NCBI GenBank assembly: GCA_013396635.1
Contig: WBMW01000433.1
Span: 925,473-989,472 of the forward strand
Direction of reading: 5' to 3'
DNA from: Penelope pileata
Taxonomy: Eukaryota > Chordata > Aves > Galliformes > Cracidae
Length of the DNA stretch: 64,000 nucleotides
The notes beneath the pieces were generated by a model, which searched no databases, was not told where the DNA came from, and saw nothing but the letters and a program-made list of their open reading frames with translations. Numbering within the stretch: the first letter of the stretch is position 1; each line of letters opens with the position of its first letter. Positions 1 to 12,968 of this stretch are shown here, in pieces. Both the position numbers and the translations under genes were made by a program.

Positions 1-124
1 CCAGGCTGGATGGAGCTTTGGGCAACCTGGTTTAGTGGGAGGTGTCCTTGCCCATGGCAGGGGGGTTGGAACAAGATGATCTCTAAGGTCCCTTCCAACC
101 TGAACCATTCTGTGATTCTGTGTG
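1..124 (+). repeat. CR1 LINE 3' end (fragment)
   Basis: The first 124 bases match the conserved 3' terminus of bird CR1 elements. They include the phrase ggtcccttccaacctgaacc, followed by the octamer-like tail attctgtgattctgtg, which here runs into a short GT tract. The element is in sense orientation and its 5' part lies outside the window. It sits in an HDAC9 intron. Recognition rests on the family's diagnostic 3' end, recalled rather than searched. Confidence 0.93.
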
Positions 125-3100
125 TGTGTGATTATCTTTGCTAGGATCATGGTAAGCCAATACTGAGTGCTTTAAATTGTAAAAAATATACCTGAAAATA
201 ATTGTTGGCACAAATCCATGCTCACAATTTCCTGCTGCACAGCATGAGCATTATTTAAAAAAAATATATATACTACTTCTCTGAAGCAAAATTTCACTGT
301 GAAAATACACCCCTGTATGTATGATCTTTTTCTCACTTATTGACCAAAATGATTAGAAATACAATTTATTTATTTTTTTAATAATATACCATATTTGTAC
401 TCATGCTCATGGGCACAAATAATTGTGGATGCTCCTGGAGCTCTTTCAAGCCCTGAGTGATAGATATCTGTCATTCAATCGGGGATTCAAATTGTAAATG
501 GCCCAAAAGCATCTGCACCAGCAAATTAAAACCTCAAAGATGGGAAAACTATTGCAGACTGAACTGAAAATCAAGCACTAACATTTTAACATGACTTTCC
601 CTTTTATAACTGAACTGAATGTAATTCTCATGCACCAGTACAAAAGCATAGTTTTACAATATGGTGAATCCAAACTGAAACTCTTAAAGCCAGCATCACA
701 GCTGGCATCTACATCAACAGATCAAGAACTGCTGATGGTCATTTCCAGAAATTCACGAGTTGGAGGATCCCAGATTCGGAATATTTGTCTGACTCCTTTC
801 TTGCCTTAGGATTGGTCAGTGGGGCGTCAAATATGTTCTTGATCTCCTTGTATCGGGGTGATGACTGATTCATCCCATGGTGCTTGTTACTATTTTCTTC
901 TTGTTTTCCTTAATTATTTGGCATGAACTATAGTCCATCTTAAAACCATTACTTGACTGGGATTCCTTTCTTTCCATTTTGCTACTTCTGCTCTTCAGGG
1001 GATTTCCTTGAGGAAGTTAATATCTTTCCTAGGTTGCTGCAGTGACGCAGGATCCAAGTTTCTTCGTTAAGAATTTCCATAACTCATTCGTTCTCAGGCA
1101 ACATTGGTACTGTTGGCTAAAGTTATTTCTTCCCTTTCCAGCAAGTCACCTTTACTGTTTTGGGGTAATTGCACTGATGGCCTCATGTTGATTTGGTTTG
1201 GCAACACTTTATTTTGTTACCGTGATCTCTTTGGGGAAAGATGCTTTCTGTAAGGCTCATTACATGGATCCCGACTCAGCCAGTAATGATTATTTTAACA
1301 ATAACACTAGGAAAATTATTAGGAAAGCAAGCAGACAAATTAACTATCTATAAGATATATTGCATATGTTTGCCTAAAAGAAGCGAAAGACATTGAGACG
1401 ATCTTTGCATTTTTTGCCACACATAGGCCAAGTAATAATGGTGTGGCTGCAGTCAAACAATATTTTCAAAATGTGTAGAGAAAATAGGGAAGATCTTTCT
1501 CCATAGAAGTTCTGTAATGTGAGGAATAATGGTGTCTTAAAATTGCTATTGAGTTTTAGCACGGCGCCTAGGAGTTTGTGGAGTTTGTGGATGTGGGGAG
1601 TCTGTGCCTGTTCATTTCCTTAAATGCTGTATGTACGACTCACTTTAAGCTGCTGGCACTCTCTTCTTCTGAATCTAAAGATCATATGTGCAACATGCGG
1701 ATGGAAATAAATCCTGTAGGTAAAATAATGTAGAAATTGGCTGAAGATCAAAGGTTATCCTCATCCCACTCCTTTTGTCTCTTTTATTATCCTGTCTAAA
1801 TTCTGCCTTTTGTAGAGAGGTTTTGATTTTATTCTTCATGAAAAAAGGTTGAGTTTAAATGAGAGTTTAAGATTTTATTTGTTTTTCAACTCTGTATGTA
1901 ATTTCAACTATAGTGTAGTAACTTTTCTAGAATCAAGACTACAGTTCTTAGAAGGTACAGAAGACTGTGGAATGGTTTAAGGAAACAATATTTCAACATA
2001 AATGTTCTCTGATCATCTGTAGATTAAGTAGCAAATAGATCTTTTTTTTCTTTTTCTTCTTCTTCTCCTTGCCTTCCCTTTACCTTCTTTTCCTTTTTTT
2101 CCTTTTCCTTTTCCTTTTCCTTTTCCTTTTCCTTTTCCTTTTCCTTCTTCTTCCTTTTTCCTTTTCTTCTTCTTCCTTTTTCCTTTTCTTTTTCCTTTTC
2201 TTTTTTACTCCTCTTTGTCTTTTTTTTTGACAGAACAGCTAAATAAATTTAGTATCATTAAAGTCCCTATTCCAGAACTAGTTGTGTATGTGCTAAACAA
2301 AGTCCTAAGATGCAAGTAGAACTAACTGTACGTTTTCTTGTTTGCCATATCAAGTCTGCCTTGGAAATTTTCTATAGAAAACATGCTTGTATTTTATTTA
2401 TTTATTTATTTTGCGACCTTCTTCACTAGAATATCATAAGAAAGTGTTGTTTTTCCTGTCTTTAAAGGGGCTTCAGCAGGTATTTTGTAAATGCTTTATT
2501 TAAGACTATGAAATGCACTAGAATGAGTAGTGATTACCAGCAGTAGAGCAACTAAAGCAGATCAAGTAGAAAAATTAAGAAAGTTAAGAACAACATGTGA
2601 TGTGCATTTAACTTCAATAGTTTCAAAGCTTTTCTTATCATTACTCACTTAAAGCAGATTCATCAAAACAGCAGAAGTCCTGGGAAACTACCACAAAGTT
2701 TAAAATGCTTCTTCTTTCCAAATTAACAATTTTCATGATTTTTTTCTTGTAATTAAAAATTAGATAAATTAATTCTACTTGAATCACAGTTGAAAATTTT
2801 GTAATAGTATTTATATAACTATAGATTACCACAGAAAATGAAGGTCCATTACTTTTGATTGTGATACAGAATTGCTTAGAGCATTATGACTCAGGCATGA
2901 GCATTACTGGTAGAGATATTTATGACATTCTGGCAAGTTTCAATTTATACCGAAGCCTTGAGTCAAAATAAGTGATCCAGCTGTTATTGCTGCCTCCAAA
3001 AGTACTTCAAAATGGAGCTAAGATGTGGCATGTTTCCATTGTTTCTCAATCTATGGCTGTATATTAGACTCAAAGTCCAAACACAAAGGAAGAAGCAATC

Positions 3101-3552
3101 TGTAAACAAAAACTGCATCATCTCATTTGAAAAAGACAATTATTTTTAATTATAGCATCATAGTTTAACTACAAATGTTATTTGTCATATCAGTGCCATG
3201 ACTGACCATCTCTAAATGAGTGTTGCATTCATGTGCAAATGAGTAGAATCTGAGGACATAACTGTTAATGATGTCACAAAGAGAGAGACAACCTCACATT
3301 TCAACTAATCTCCAGTTATTAAGGATCAGCATGAGGGAGATTATCTCACACCTGCCTTATACAAAATTCCATATACCTAACTCCAAAGCATCTGGTGTGG
3401 GCCACAGTCAGAAACAGGATACTGAAATAAATATAACTCATACTTCATGTGTAATATTCTTGAGCTTTTTACAGTCTTATGCAGCAGATGTGAATTATGC
3501 CAGCAATATCTGTTCTGCTTTAATTATTTGCACTACTGTATTTGAACACTAG
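125..3552 (+). other. HDAC9: HDAC9 intron (3' part), no coding sequence seen
   Basis: This intron ends in an AG at 3551-3552 just before the first recognisable exon. Apart from the CR1 3' end at its left edge it holds a long polypyrimidine tract (2041-2228), a short ATTT repeat near 2390-2411 and AT-rich unique sequence. Short open frames here have no recognisable similarity and carry no splice context. I see no RNA gene. Confidence 0.8.
2041..2228 (+). repeat. Polypyrimidine tract with (TTTTCC)n core
   Basis: About 188 bases are nearly all T and C on the + strand, with single purine interruptions near 2071, 2082 and 2207. The core from about 2095 to 2146 is a regular TTTTCC hexamer array of roughly eight units. 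It is flanked by degenerate CTT and TTTTTCC variants. Such homopurine-homopyrimidine mirror repeats can adopt triplex DNA, and their length is often polymorphic. Confidence 0.95.
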
Positions 3553-3686
3553 GTTTTGGTCACCTAACCAAGCAATTGCTGAAGCTAGCGGACGGCCGTG
3601 TTGTGCTGGCACTGGAGGGAGGACATGACCTTACTGCCATCTGTGATGCATCTGAAGCCTGTATAAATGCCCTTTTAGGAAACGAG
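3553..3686 (+). CDS. HDAC9: HDAC9 exon: end of deacetylase catalytic domain (EGGHD motif)
   Basis: This 134-bp exon begins with the last two bases of a split codon (probably Cys, by family) and continues FGHLTKQLLKLADGRVV, then LALEGGHDLTAICDASEAC and INALLGNE. It ends on a complete Glu codon before gtaaaa. The acceptor is AG at 3551-3552. The product is the C-terminal part of the arginase-like deacetylase fold of a class IIa HDAC, a nuclear-cytoplasmic corepressor that binds MEF2 and NCoR/SMRT-HDAC3. The His codon at 3624-3626 in EGGH takes the place of the catalytic Tyr of class I enzymes. That substitution is known to leave class IIa enzymes with very weak activity on acetyl-lysine. No frame damage is seen. 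Paralogue confusion is possible from this exon alone, but the later exons favour HDAC9. Confidence 0.95.
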
Positions 3687-6600
3687 GTAAAACATAAATC
3701 ACAGTAGTTGGAAAGAATAATCCAAGTTTGCAGAAAATCCTATCTTTGCTTTTCTTTTAGCAACAGTAGTAGCAGACCTTTTTCCATTGGATATAAAAAC
3801 CATACAATTTGAACATGTCTCAGAAATGAGCAGACCTCAGATGAGCTGAAAGCTTGCTTTGCTTTGAATAAATATCACCAAACAATATGATTACATGCAT
3901 CCTTTAGTGATTGCCTAAATTATTCTCAGTTTTTGGTAAGATTTAACACTTCAAAATTGTATTTGGTGATGTTATGCTGAATACCAGGCTTGACATCACT
4001 GGTTGTCATTCATATCATCTGTCAGGGTCAGACCTCCCAGCCAAGTGCCATGGAAAAAAACCTGGCTTTTGCAATGTACCTGGTAACTGAATATTGCAAA
4101 AGCACTTTTTTATTGTGGTATTCTGACACTTTACTAGCAGGTGGAAGCACCTATTTCAGAGGCTCTTGAAATGTAAAAACATTAATAAAAATGTGCCCAA
4201 GTCTTCAGAAAAAATATTATTTCAAAGTTATAAATGAAGATTCAGTTTTCTATGTATGCAGTCCAAGATTTATCAAACACTGTATACATTATGAAAAAAC
4301 TTTGAGAGTGGAATATCAGACTAAGGAGATATGAGTACATAAGCACTCATTGTTTATGAAAATTGTTTCTGTTGTCCACTGGAAAATATCTTTTCTCCTA
4401 TAAATATTATGAGAAGAAAAATAAGCTTGCTGAAAGTGCTGACAAAATCATTTATGAAAGAACAAAAGTTTTTACTATAAACTATGAATTTTGTGAGATC
4501 TTATTATAAAGTTCACTGTGTTACCATTTTGCCCCAGAGGAAATGGTGATAGCTAAATAATTTTTCCAATCAGATATATTAATGCTACATTGCAAGCTGG
4601 TCTGCTAATTTCCTTGCACTTCAAGTCTTTGTACCTATGAGAATAATGTGAAGTAATGTATCTTCTGATGGAAATTGGATAGAATGCTTTTCCAAATGTT
4701 CGTTTTAAGCTTTGCTTTTTATCTTTATGACCCATCAAAAAAAATATTTTTTTGGTTATTATTTTTACATTATACCTAGAATTAATATAATGATATCTTT
4801 CCCCAAAGTATTCTCAGAAATGTACAGGAGTAGACATGTCCACAAAAAAAAAAAAAAAAAAAGAAAAAATTATCTGGGTTTTGTCTTCTGTTACTTTTGA
4901 CAAGTCCCATGAGAAGTGTTTTCCAGTCTTGTGATATGCGCTGTTGAAATGGGTGCTCAGATCAATGTTGTTGCTTTTGTTTAGCTGCTGAAAGGGTTGC
5001 AAAACCTAGCTTAAGGCATTTGACAGTGTTAGTGAATGCAATGTTGCCTTCCCAATCAGCTGCCCTTCCAGGGCACTCTCATTCCTATTCTCTGTTGTGA
5101 CTTTCCTTGTCGTAATATCTTACGATGTCAGTGGCTTTTCACTGCTCTTCTAAACTGATTCCCTGAAATGTGCACCTTTATGAGACTAATGCTAATGATA
5201 CAATGCTAATGATGTGATTCATCATCCTTTGTGTAGATGTCTATGTCCCTCTAGCCAGTTATGACCATTTGGTGGTGCTACCCATTTATGAAAAATGCCT
5301 TGTTTTGTTTTAACACTGTATTACAGCCAACTATCATTTCTGCCATCACTGACCAGATATTATCTGAGAAAAATACTGACTGTGAGAAAAAGGAATGGGA
5401 TAAGTGCACTGGAATAGAAATTTCCTTCCATGTTCTTTTAGTGTAACTTGGGACTAGGAAATTATGTTATGAATCTATGTGTTTGCAAAATACTGCAAAG
5501 CAAATTTCAAGAGGCATAAAAATGTAAAAATAGATTGAAGAGAAACATAACCAAACAGCCATTTTTAATTCACTTATAAAAGAGCATGATCATTAGTAAC
5601 TTGAAACATCTCATGCAATAAGCATTATTCTCACATGCTGTTACTCACAGATGTGTCCTCGGGGACATGTATTAAATGGTCTGGTGCACCAGAATTTCAA
5701 AGAGAAAATATGCTATAGCTGCTGAGAAGACAAAAACACTCCAGAAAGGATGACATTACTAACACTACCGTAAGAAACTGATGTTTGCTTAAAAGAATAA
5801 GTAAAGGTGTTGCCAAGGAGCAGACACTAAAGAGAAAGTCTGATACTGACTTAGTAGTTAGAAGTCAGCGCATCTGTTGACGTCTATGGATTTATGGCAA
5901 TCTATACCACATGGCCCATAGCATATACATTGTTTGATTTCAGCATATTATTCATAAACTTGCACAGCAAACTCCAAGTGTGTTCCAGCCAAGGACATAA
6001 AAAAATGCTTTTCTTCAAATAACCAATTACTGTAATTTTAGGACACATACTTCCTTGAATGCAATTTTTTACAGGTGATTAATTGGATAATTATAACTTA
6101 TAATCTGCCCTTCACTTTTACAAATAATGGTATGTAGTGCAATCCTAGTTTAAGAACATTGGCAAGATGAACTGCAGTTTCTAAACACTACACATATAAT
6201 TGAGCTTGAATTAAAAAGGTTGAGAAAGGCCTTTGTAAGGTACTCTGCAGTTTGTCAGATGTATTTATTCATGTGCTGAGGATTAGAATTCATAAACATT
6301 ATACACAGTTTTTGAAAACTTCTTCTTTGCTATTGTTGGTTTTGGCCAGGACTTGTCAATACAGAAATTCACTGCTTCATATGTTCTCTTACCAGAAGAA
6401 TAATGTAGGAGAAACACACACACACACACAGAAATTGTAAAACTAACATCAACTTCCAACTTTCATGGACAGCTGGTCAGAGCTGTAAAGGTAACATCAA
6501 ATTTACACATAAGGAATGCCTATTTTCTCAATTTGCCTCTGAATACCAAGAAGGAAAACAGTTTGGCACCCAAAATAGGCATATTTTTCTCTTAGTTATA

Positions 6601-9600
6601 CATAGTCAGTAGGACAGTTGTCTGTTTAGCAAGATAAGTTTTACTAATCTCTTAACAAAAGCAAGTAGAGTAACTAAAAAAAGAATACACTATCAAGTTA
6701 ATCCTCTTTAAATAATTTGTGCACGGCACAGGGAATTCCTGTATGCAGTTGTTGATTTTGAAGGCTAACCAAAAAAACTATTAAAGGGTCTCTTTTTCTT
6801 GGAAGAGCTCAGAATTTAAATGAGTTATCAACCTCATCTATGTATGGTGAATACTTCTGAAATTCTCATCAGGAGTGCTTTTGAATGGCATTTCCAGAAT
6901 TCAACAGAAACACAAGTGGGATCATAATTGCCTTTTTGTTTTTTCCCTAATTGGAGATACTTACACTGATAATTGTTTATTTCTAAACTCTAATACTATT
7001 CCCTAAGTAGAGGTGACTAGTGTCTTTTTAAATGCTGCAGGGTATCCAGGACATCTGATGGGACTGGTAGAAGTAACACAGAACTTAGAGGTCACCCACA
7101 GTTTTTCGGATCAGACACAGCTCCCTATATCTGAATACGTTCCAACTAGTTTGTTTGTGTATAGGCAGCTGAATGCCTCCTAAAATAATGAGAAAACTAA
7201 AATAGAAATGGTAGAGGTAAAGGAAGGATTTTATAAAGATGAATTTAATAATTAGAGACTTTACTTCTAAAATTATTTTTAAAAAGTAAAGACCTGGAGA
7301 CCTCGGGAGATGTTGCTTTGAGAAAAATCTAGTTGACCATTTGCAGAGTTAATTAGGAACTCTGTAGGTTATCTTCTTGGAAGGAAATCTTCCCAAGAGG
7401 TGGGAAGAGATTAAGCGGCTGGATTCCCTGGAAATCCAAAATGAAAACATGAAAATCCTTCTGGATGGTGAAAAACAGGATAAACATAAGTTGCTTTAAA
7501 ATGTTCCTGAGATTTCTCAATGTGATTTTAGAACTTGTGCATTAAATGAACACCTGTCAAAACAAAGGAACTGCTGAATTTGGATCATTAGAAAAGAGAT
7601 ATTGCTTATAAACCTATGCACTTTTGAGATGTAGTCTTGTGCTTAAAATTCAGTTCTCTCATTTATTAAGATAATCTTTAAACAATCCTGCAGCTTTTCA
7701 TGGGTAGGTTATCTAATTTCAAGTACTTATCCTTAAAAAATATGTATAAAATTTCAACTAAGAAATTGATTAAATGTTAATATTTATGTTTTATTCCAAG
7801 AAGTGTGTGAAAATGGGATTAATTGTTCAGATTTTCCCCCAAATCTGTCCCTTTAGGTGCTAGGTGGTAAGGATGCTCTGTACCTGCAAAGATAAATTCT
7901 AGTTTCTTTTCTCCACATTACTTTTGAGGAGGCATTACTTTGATTTAAAGAGGCCTCAGGGATAAGCTTTTGTTTAATTTGGTGTCCTAAATCCTGCAGC
8001 TTATTTTCAGAATAATGACATTAAATCTGGGGATTCTTCAGCAACCAGAGGGGATGAGGAAGGATTCCTCCATTCACAGAACTCTTTGGGTCAAAACCTA
8101 AGGATTTAGTCTTCCTTCATATCAACCCATGTCAAGAAGCCGAGTGGCACGTTTCCATGGGACATAGATGTCAGTCAGTCTAACATCATGGTCCTTCTGA
8201 TCTGTCTACAGGTTTGGGCAGTGTCTCTTAGCTCTGTGCGGTACAGCAGTTTTTCCATGGTCTATAACAAGTGATAATTGGTCACAGATGGGATCATGTT
8301 CTCTTTTGCATAGAGGAAACGGAAAAGTGCAGTCCAGAGTGTGCTCTGCCCAGCAGGACCCTGCAACAAAGGCACACAGAGGATGCACGTCTACTCTCAT
8401 TGACTGTAGCGGCCAAGGCAGAATTTGGCCCCAAGTGCAAAAACATTTTTGAATGACTAAATTTAACATCTTCTAGTAAATATTCTTCTGGCTTAAATTT
8501 CAGTCTGAAAAAGAATTTGACAAAACATTGTGATTGGTCGGCTCCCAAGCATGTTCAAAATCTGGACAATTTTCTTGCATAGTGTGAAGTATGTGCTTCT
8601 TTCTTGCAATCTGTTGAGTTAGCATTTAGGAGGGAATGGTAATTTAAGTGGAAAGCTTGTACTCTGAAGCTTTCCTGCTGATGATGAAAAGTTGGCATTT
8701 TCCCCTTTGTGGAATTCAGTGTGAATCTGGGGCTGCTTGCCAGCTAGGCAATGAGCTCTGCCAAGAGAGCCTGGACTGCGTTAAAAAGGGGTTATTTGCC
8801 AGAACAGGTAAGCCTTTCTCTCACCGAAATGGAAAAAATCATGTAAGTGAATATGGCTTGAGATCAGCTTTAAATTGCATGGTAAACTTTGTCACAATCT
8901 TACATCCTCTTTGCTAATCTGTTTCTAATGCTAGAAAATAATTAACACTGAGTCTAAGCCACCTATCAACAGCTGCTTGCATAAGCACGGAGCACAGATA
9001 TTGGCCCACAAATAGAAAATTAGATGAAAGAGAAAAGTGGAGCAATGTGCATGCTAGAGATCATCATGGTGGCATCAGAGTCCAAAAAATGAACAGTGTT
9101 AGTCAGGACGTTTTTTGGCCAAGGGAACAGCATATTCTGAATTTACAGTTACATATTTCCAAGGCAAGGCATGCATTGGTTTTCAGGGACTGGCAAGTGC
9201 TAATGACCCTTCAAGCTTTTGAACCTATTTTCTAGTGAAAGCTGTCATTTATGTACAACACTGTAACCTTGGATCACAAAAATTCCTGCCTTGAGAGCTT
9301 ATATATAAAAACAGGAATGCAGAAACTTTGAGAAGATCATTAATAAAAGAACATAGAGGACCTGTGAGATCTTTGAGCTTAGTCCTTTGTAATCATGGCA
9401 AGACTCAGAATAACAAAGACCTATCTTTGTGCTGGAATGGTTCATGCACAGTAAACCTGGAAAACTGAGGTTGTAGCTCTTCCCTCTGCAGCCTAAGCAT
9501 CCCTGAGGAGCACGCCTGCCTTCTTCCCTTCCTCTGTGTGTGTCAGGGCTCTCCATGCTCTCTACCATTTGCTTACAATTCTCCCACTTGTCAGTTATTT

Positions 9601-12150
9601 CCAAATGTATTCTTCAACAATCTTCCTTGAAGATAATCTTTGTGTTTTAAAAAATGACAGAGCTAAGACAATGCAGATATTGCTAGATATTCCAGGTCAG
9701 CACAGACTGCAGCAGTTTCAGATTCTCTCCACATTCCCAAGGATCATTTCAGATCACTTCCTGGGCACATGAGATTTCCATCTTTAATTCCTTCTTCAAA
9801 CATTTGTTGATATGCCTCTGGCAAACTTTGACAGCCCAAGTGATTTTGGCCCATTTACATTGTTTTTCCTACTTTGAAAATGATTAGGTAATAACAGTTT
9901 CTACTTTCATCTGCCACTTTGGGCACAAAAGCCCAATTCAGCCACGTAAAAGCTTTGAAAATGTGACCTTTTGTTTCTGGTCCAAACTGTTTCTCCGGTG
10001 GTTTGGTTATTTCTGCACTGACTTGAGCTGTTCTTCTCTGAAAGGTTTTTTTCCTAGGAATGCATATATTTCCAGTTCTCTTCAGCTTCCATTCTGTTAG
10101 CCTTCAGATTTAAAAGACTTCATGTTCTGAATGCCAATAAGTGTAGGAGGGAAAGCCATGGTGCCATATATGCCGTGTGTAGAGAAACTTCTTTTGTTCA
10201 CTGTTGAGTGCAATTGCTGATATTTACCAGGGACACCCCTCTGTCTGTACAGTTGTATCCAACCTGTGGATAGCTGCCAACAGAAATTGGTCTGTTGAAT
10301 GCAGACCATCTCATTTCAAAGTGTATAGAAATAGCTACCGTAAGCCGTGGCTTTATTTCTACAGTGTTTTTGTAACAGTACTGCATTTGGATTGGATAGG
10401 ATACATGATATAATAAACTTATTCTGGAACCTCCCAAGATTTCTCTGATATAGAAGAGGTTCCAAGTTCTGCCCAGTTATCCCTATAGGTTAGAAGGCAG
10501 AATAGCTCTGGAGCAGAAGACAAATTTTGAATATGACATGAAAGCGTTGAGAAAAAAGGAGTTAAAGAAATGATCAAACAAAACTGTTAGACTCACAGCA
10601 CCTACAGATCTCCTAGTAGAGCTAACAGTTCAAGTGAAGAGTGAGATAATTGGTGGATATTTGACTTGGTAGGTAGCAATGCAGCAGAAGCAACCCCAGG
10701 GACAATACGTGATGGCTACTGAAGTATTCACTTCACAGTGGAAGCTACTTGGGTGGGCTTCACTTGACCTAGTTTAAAGTAGACCTAAGCACGCTTAATA
10801 AAGGAGTTTTGTCTGCAGTACAGATGTCTCCTATCAATGATGGTTGTAATTCGTGAGCTTTAGAGAAGAGAGGTTGGTTTTGATATTGTTCTTTTCCACC
10901 TTGACAGGGTTGCTGCTTCCTGGCTGTGCAGGAAGCATGCCTCCAAGGCCAGCCTTAGCAGTCTGTCTGAGGAAGTGAGAAAGCTTGACAGTGTCTAAGC
11001 ACAGTTCAATGAAAATGTAGTTGTTACAGGACAAGAAGGAGCATTTAGTTCAAACTCCACTTTACCCTTTTTCTCGGAGAAAATGTGTGGACAAAAAAAA
11101 TTTCAGAATACAAGTGGTTCTCACTTGGCTCTCATCCTGATGAATTGATAGTGTATAGTAATTTCTGATGTTAACTACTATCATATGTTTGTTTTTCACA
11201 ACTCTGAAATCCAAATTAGGACTAACGCATATCCTATGAAGAAAAAGAAAAGTACAGTATATTCCCATGTAGTAAAGCATCGTTGTAAAACAGAAAAATG
11301 CTGTTATCTTCAGATTATAAATGGGGATTTGAAATGAGTGGGGCACTGTTATGGTAAATTAGTTTTTAAAGGTTGGATGCCTGTCAAAAGTGTACAGGGA
11401 TTTGTTTTTTTAAAGATATTTTGATACCTGATTTTCCTCCGTAAGAAGTGGTGAAGGATAGCTCATATTCATTGCAGGGAAGAAATAATTGCACAGTAAG
11501 TGAACACATCCTTCTGCTAATTTATTATGAGGCACCCCCACACAAAGAATGCACAATTAAAACTGGCTGATTAAAATTCAGTTCTCTCTAAAACAAACAA
11601 ACTTAGATAACTCTTACTGTTGATCTGCATAATCGTATTTTATCTACATCTTTATCTGAAATTATTGCAAAGCCAGTAAAAGCAGCCGTTTCATGGTTTT
11701 CCCCTATGAATCTTAAAATGTATAAAACGGTTAGATGTAATAACACTAGAAAAATAAAGATAATGGTCTGCACACTTCGGTTCCAGTGTGGCTTCAGCAA
11801 GGTTTTGTTTGGAGTACCCAGCTGCATATACAGACACAGTGGAATTTGGTTTGTGAGGAACCTACAAAAATTACATAAATAACTAGCATTTTTTTAATGA
11901 ATAATACACAGACATGCACCTGCTTCAGAGACTCCATAGATTAGTCTTGCAGCCAATAGAAAAGCCCCTTGGAATTCAATTACATGGCTGAAAACAGAAA
12001 ACAAAATCATGGCTATACTTTTAGAACTCTAACCAGCAAAATGTTAACCAGTTCATGGGCTGAGCTTTTCCTGAGGATTATTTTGTTTCAGTTTGTTTTA
12101 TTTCCCTGTGTCTTATTGAAAATTTATGTTATTCTATTTTGTTCTTGCAG
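3687..12150 (+). other. HDAC9: HDAC9 intron between the catalytic-domain exon and the next exon
   Basis: The 8.5-kb intron runs from GT at 3687 to AG at 12149-12150, with a pyrimidine-rich acceptor (ttttgttcttgcag). It holds a 19-base A run at 4844-4862, a short CA repeat near 6414-6430 and otherwise unique AT-rich DNA. No transposable element was confidently recognised. Open frames up to about 100 codons (for example antisense 9299-9604) show no domain, repeat or splice support. Confidence 0.8.
4844..4869 (+). repeat. Poly(A) tract
   Basis: Nineteen consecutive A, one G, then six A. No retroposed body was recognised immediately upstream, so this is treated as a simple repeat rather than the tail of a processed copy. 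Confidence 0.9.
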
Positions 12151-12235
12151 CTGGAGCCTCTCCCGGAAGATATTGTGCACCAAATCCCCAATATGAATGC
12201 AATAGCCTCTTTAAAAAAGACCACTGAAATTCAAA
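12151..12235 (+). CDS. HDAC9: HDAC9 exon after the catalytic domain
   Basis: This 85-bp exon starts in phase 0 after a strong acceptor and encodes LEPLPEDIVHQIPNMNAIA then SLKKTTEIQ. It ends with the first base of a Ser codon completed by the next exon (A|GC). The donor is GTATGT at 12236. The segment forms the last helices at the end of the deacetylase fold. LEPLPEDI and PNMNA are HDAC9-like; HDAC4 and HDAC5 have LDPLPEKV and PNINA variants at this place, as I recall them. The same donor can be read through in frame to a short alternative tail, described separately. Confidence 0.95.
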
Positions 12236-12285
12236 GTATGTTTCTCAGTTTGGGTTCCTGGGCTTGGGGTATTTTTTGTTGTTAA
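12236..12285 (+). CDS. HDAC9: Possible intron-retention alternative C-terminus of HDAC9
   Basis: If the donor at 12236 is not used, the frame continues AGT ATG and adds SMFLSLGSWAWGIFCC before TAA at 12283-12285. Human HDAC9 has, as I recall, a described isoform ending after EIQ with a short read-through tail that also begins Ser-Met. The position and logic therefore match a known vertebrate alternative end, while the rest of the tail differs. A product made this way would keep the catalytic domain but lack the export-signal exon at 17331-17484 and the EPMEEEPAL end. The open frame is seen directly; its use in this species is inference. Confidence 0.45.
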
Positions 12286-12302
12286 TTAATGTAATTAATT
12301 AA
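12282..12302. repeat. Perfect AT-rich inverted repeat at the read-through stop
   Basis: The arms TTAATTAAT and ATTAATTAA are exact reverse complements of nine bases separated by GTA. The left arm overlaps the TAA that would end the read-through form of HDAC9. AT-rich palindromes of this size can arise by chance in such DNA, so no function is assigned. Confidence 0.85.
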
Positions 12303-12962
12303 ACTATTGTAAACAGTTGAATTATTGTTTCAGAGAAAACAGAAGGCAAGTTTGATATGTACAAACCCACATGCTGTGTCTAGTTTGTGTATATGTACAT
12401 GCATAGACACACTTGTTTTTGTTTCTTTGGCACGTCTTTGTTTCTGCTGAATTAAGACATTTAAATTATGTAGAGCTTTCTGATTCCTGAATATTCCCAA
12501 ATCTTTCCATTCTGAAGTAGTTTAAATGAAGTAGATGTTTGATGGTGAGGAACAGGAACGGATAGATTCTCCAGAGACTCTAACAAATAGATTCTTCAGA
12601 TTCTTTTTTTCAGCCCTTTACCAATTAGTCACTTTAAGGTGTAGAGGAATTCGAAATAAAATTAAGAAGCTCAAAATGGACACTGATCTCTGGAACAACG
12701 CTGACAAATGTTGTGGTTTTACTTAATTTCTCATGCAAGCAGTACTTGATTGCTTCAGTTCTGTGCCCTGCTCTCAACCCTTTACTAACCAGATCCGTTG
12801 GGGTGTTTGCTCTGACCTCAGTGAAAATTTTTCACTTTGCCACCCGTCACATTAATCCGTCCAAGCAGACCTCCCTTAATTTCTCTAATCTTCTACTCTC
12901 TGCCATTTTACCAAGGCAGTAGGAGCTTCCTGTCTTCTGCTGTTTGCTGGCCCCTTAACAAT

Positions 12963-12968
12963 AATAAA
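12963..12968 (+). promoter_or_regulatory. Candidate poly(A) signal for the intron-retained transcript
   Basis: AATAAA lies about 0.7 kb after the read-through stop and is followed within 20-40 bases by a GT-rich stretch (atgttgtgattcatgttagg), the usual arrangement for cleavage. A second AATAAA is at 13193-13198. Either could end a short HDAC9 mRNA. Such hexamers are common by chance in AT-rich introns. Confidence 0.3.
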
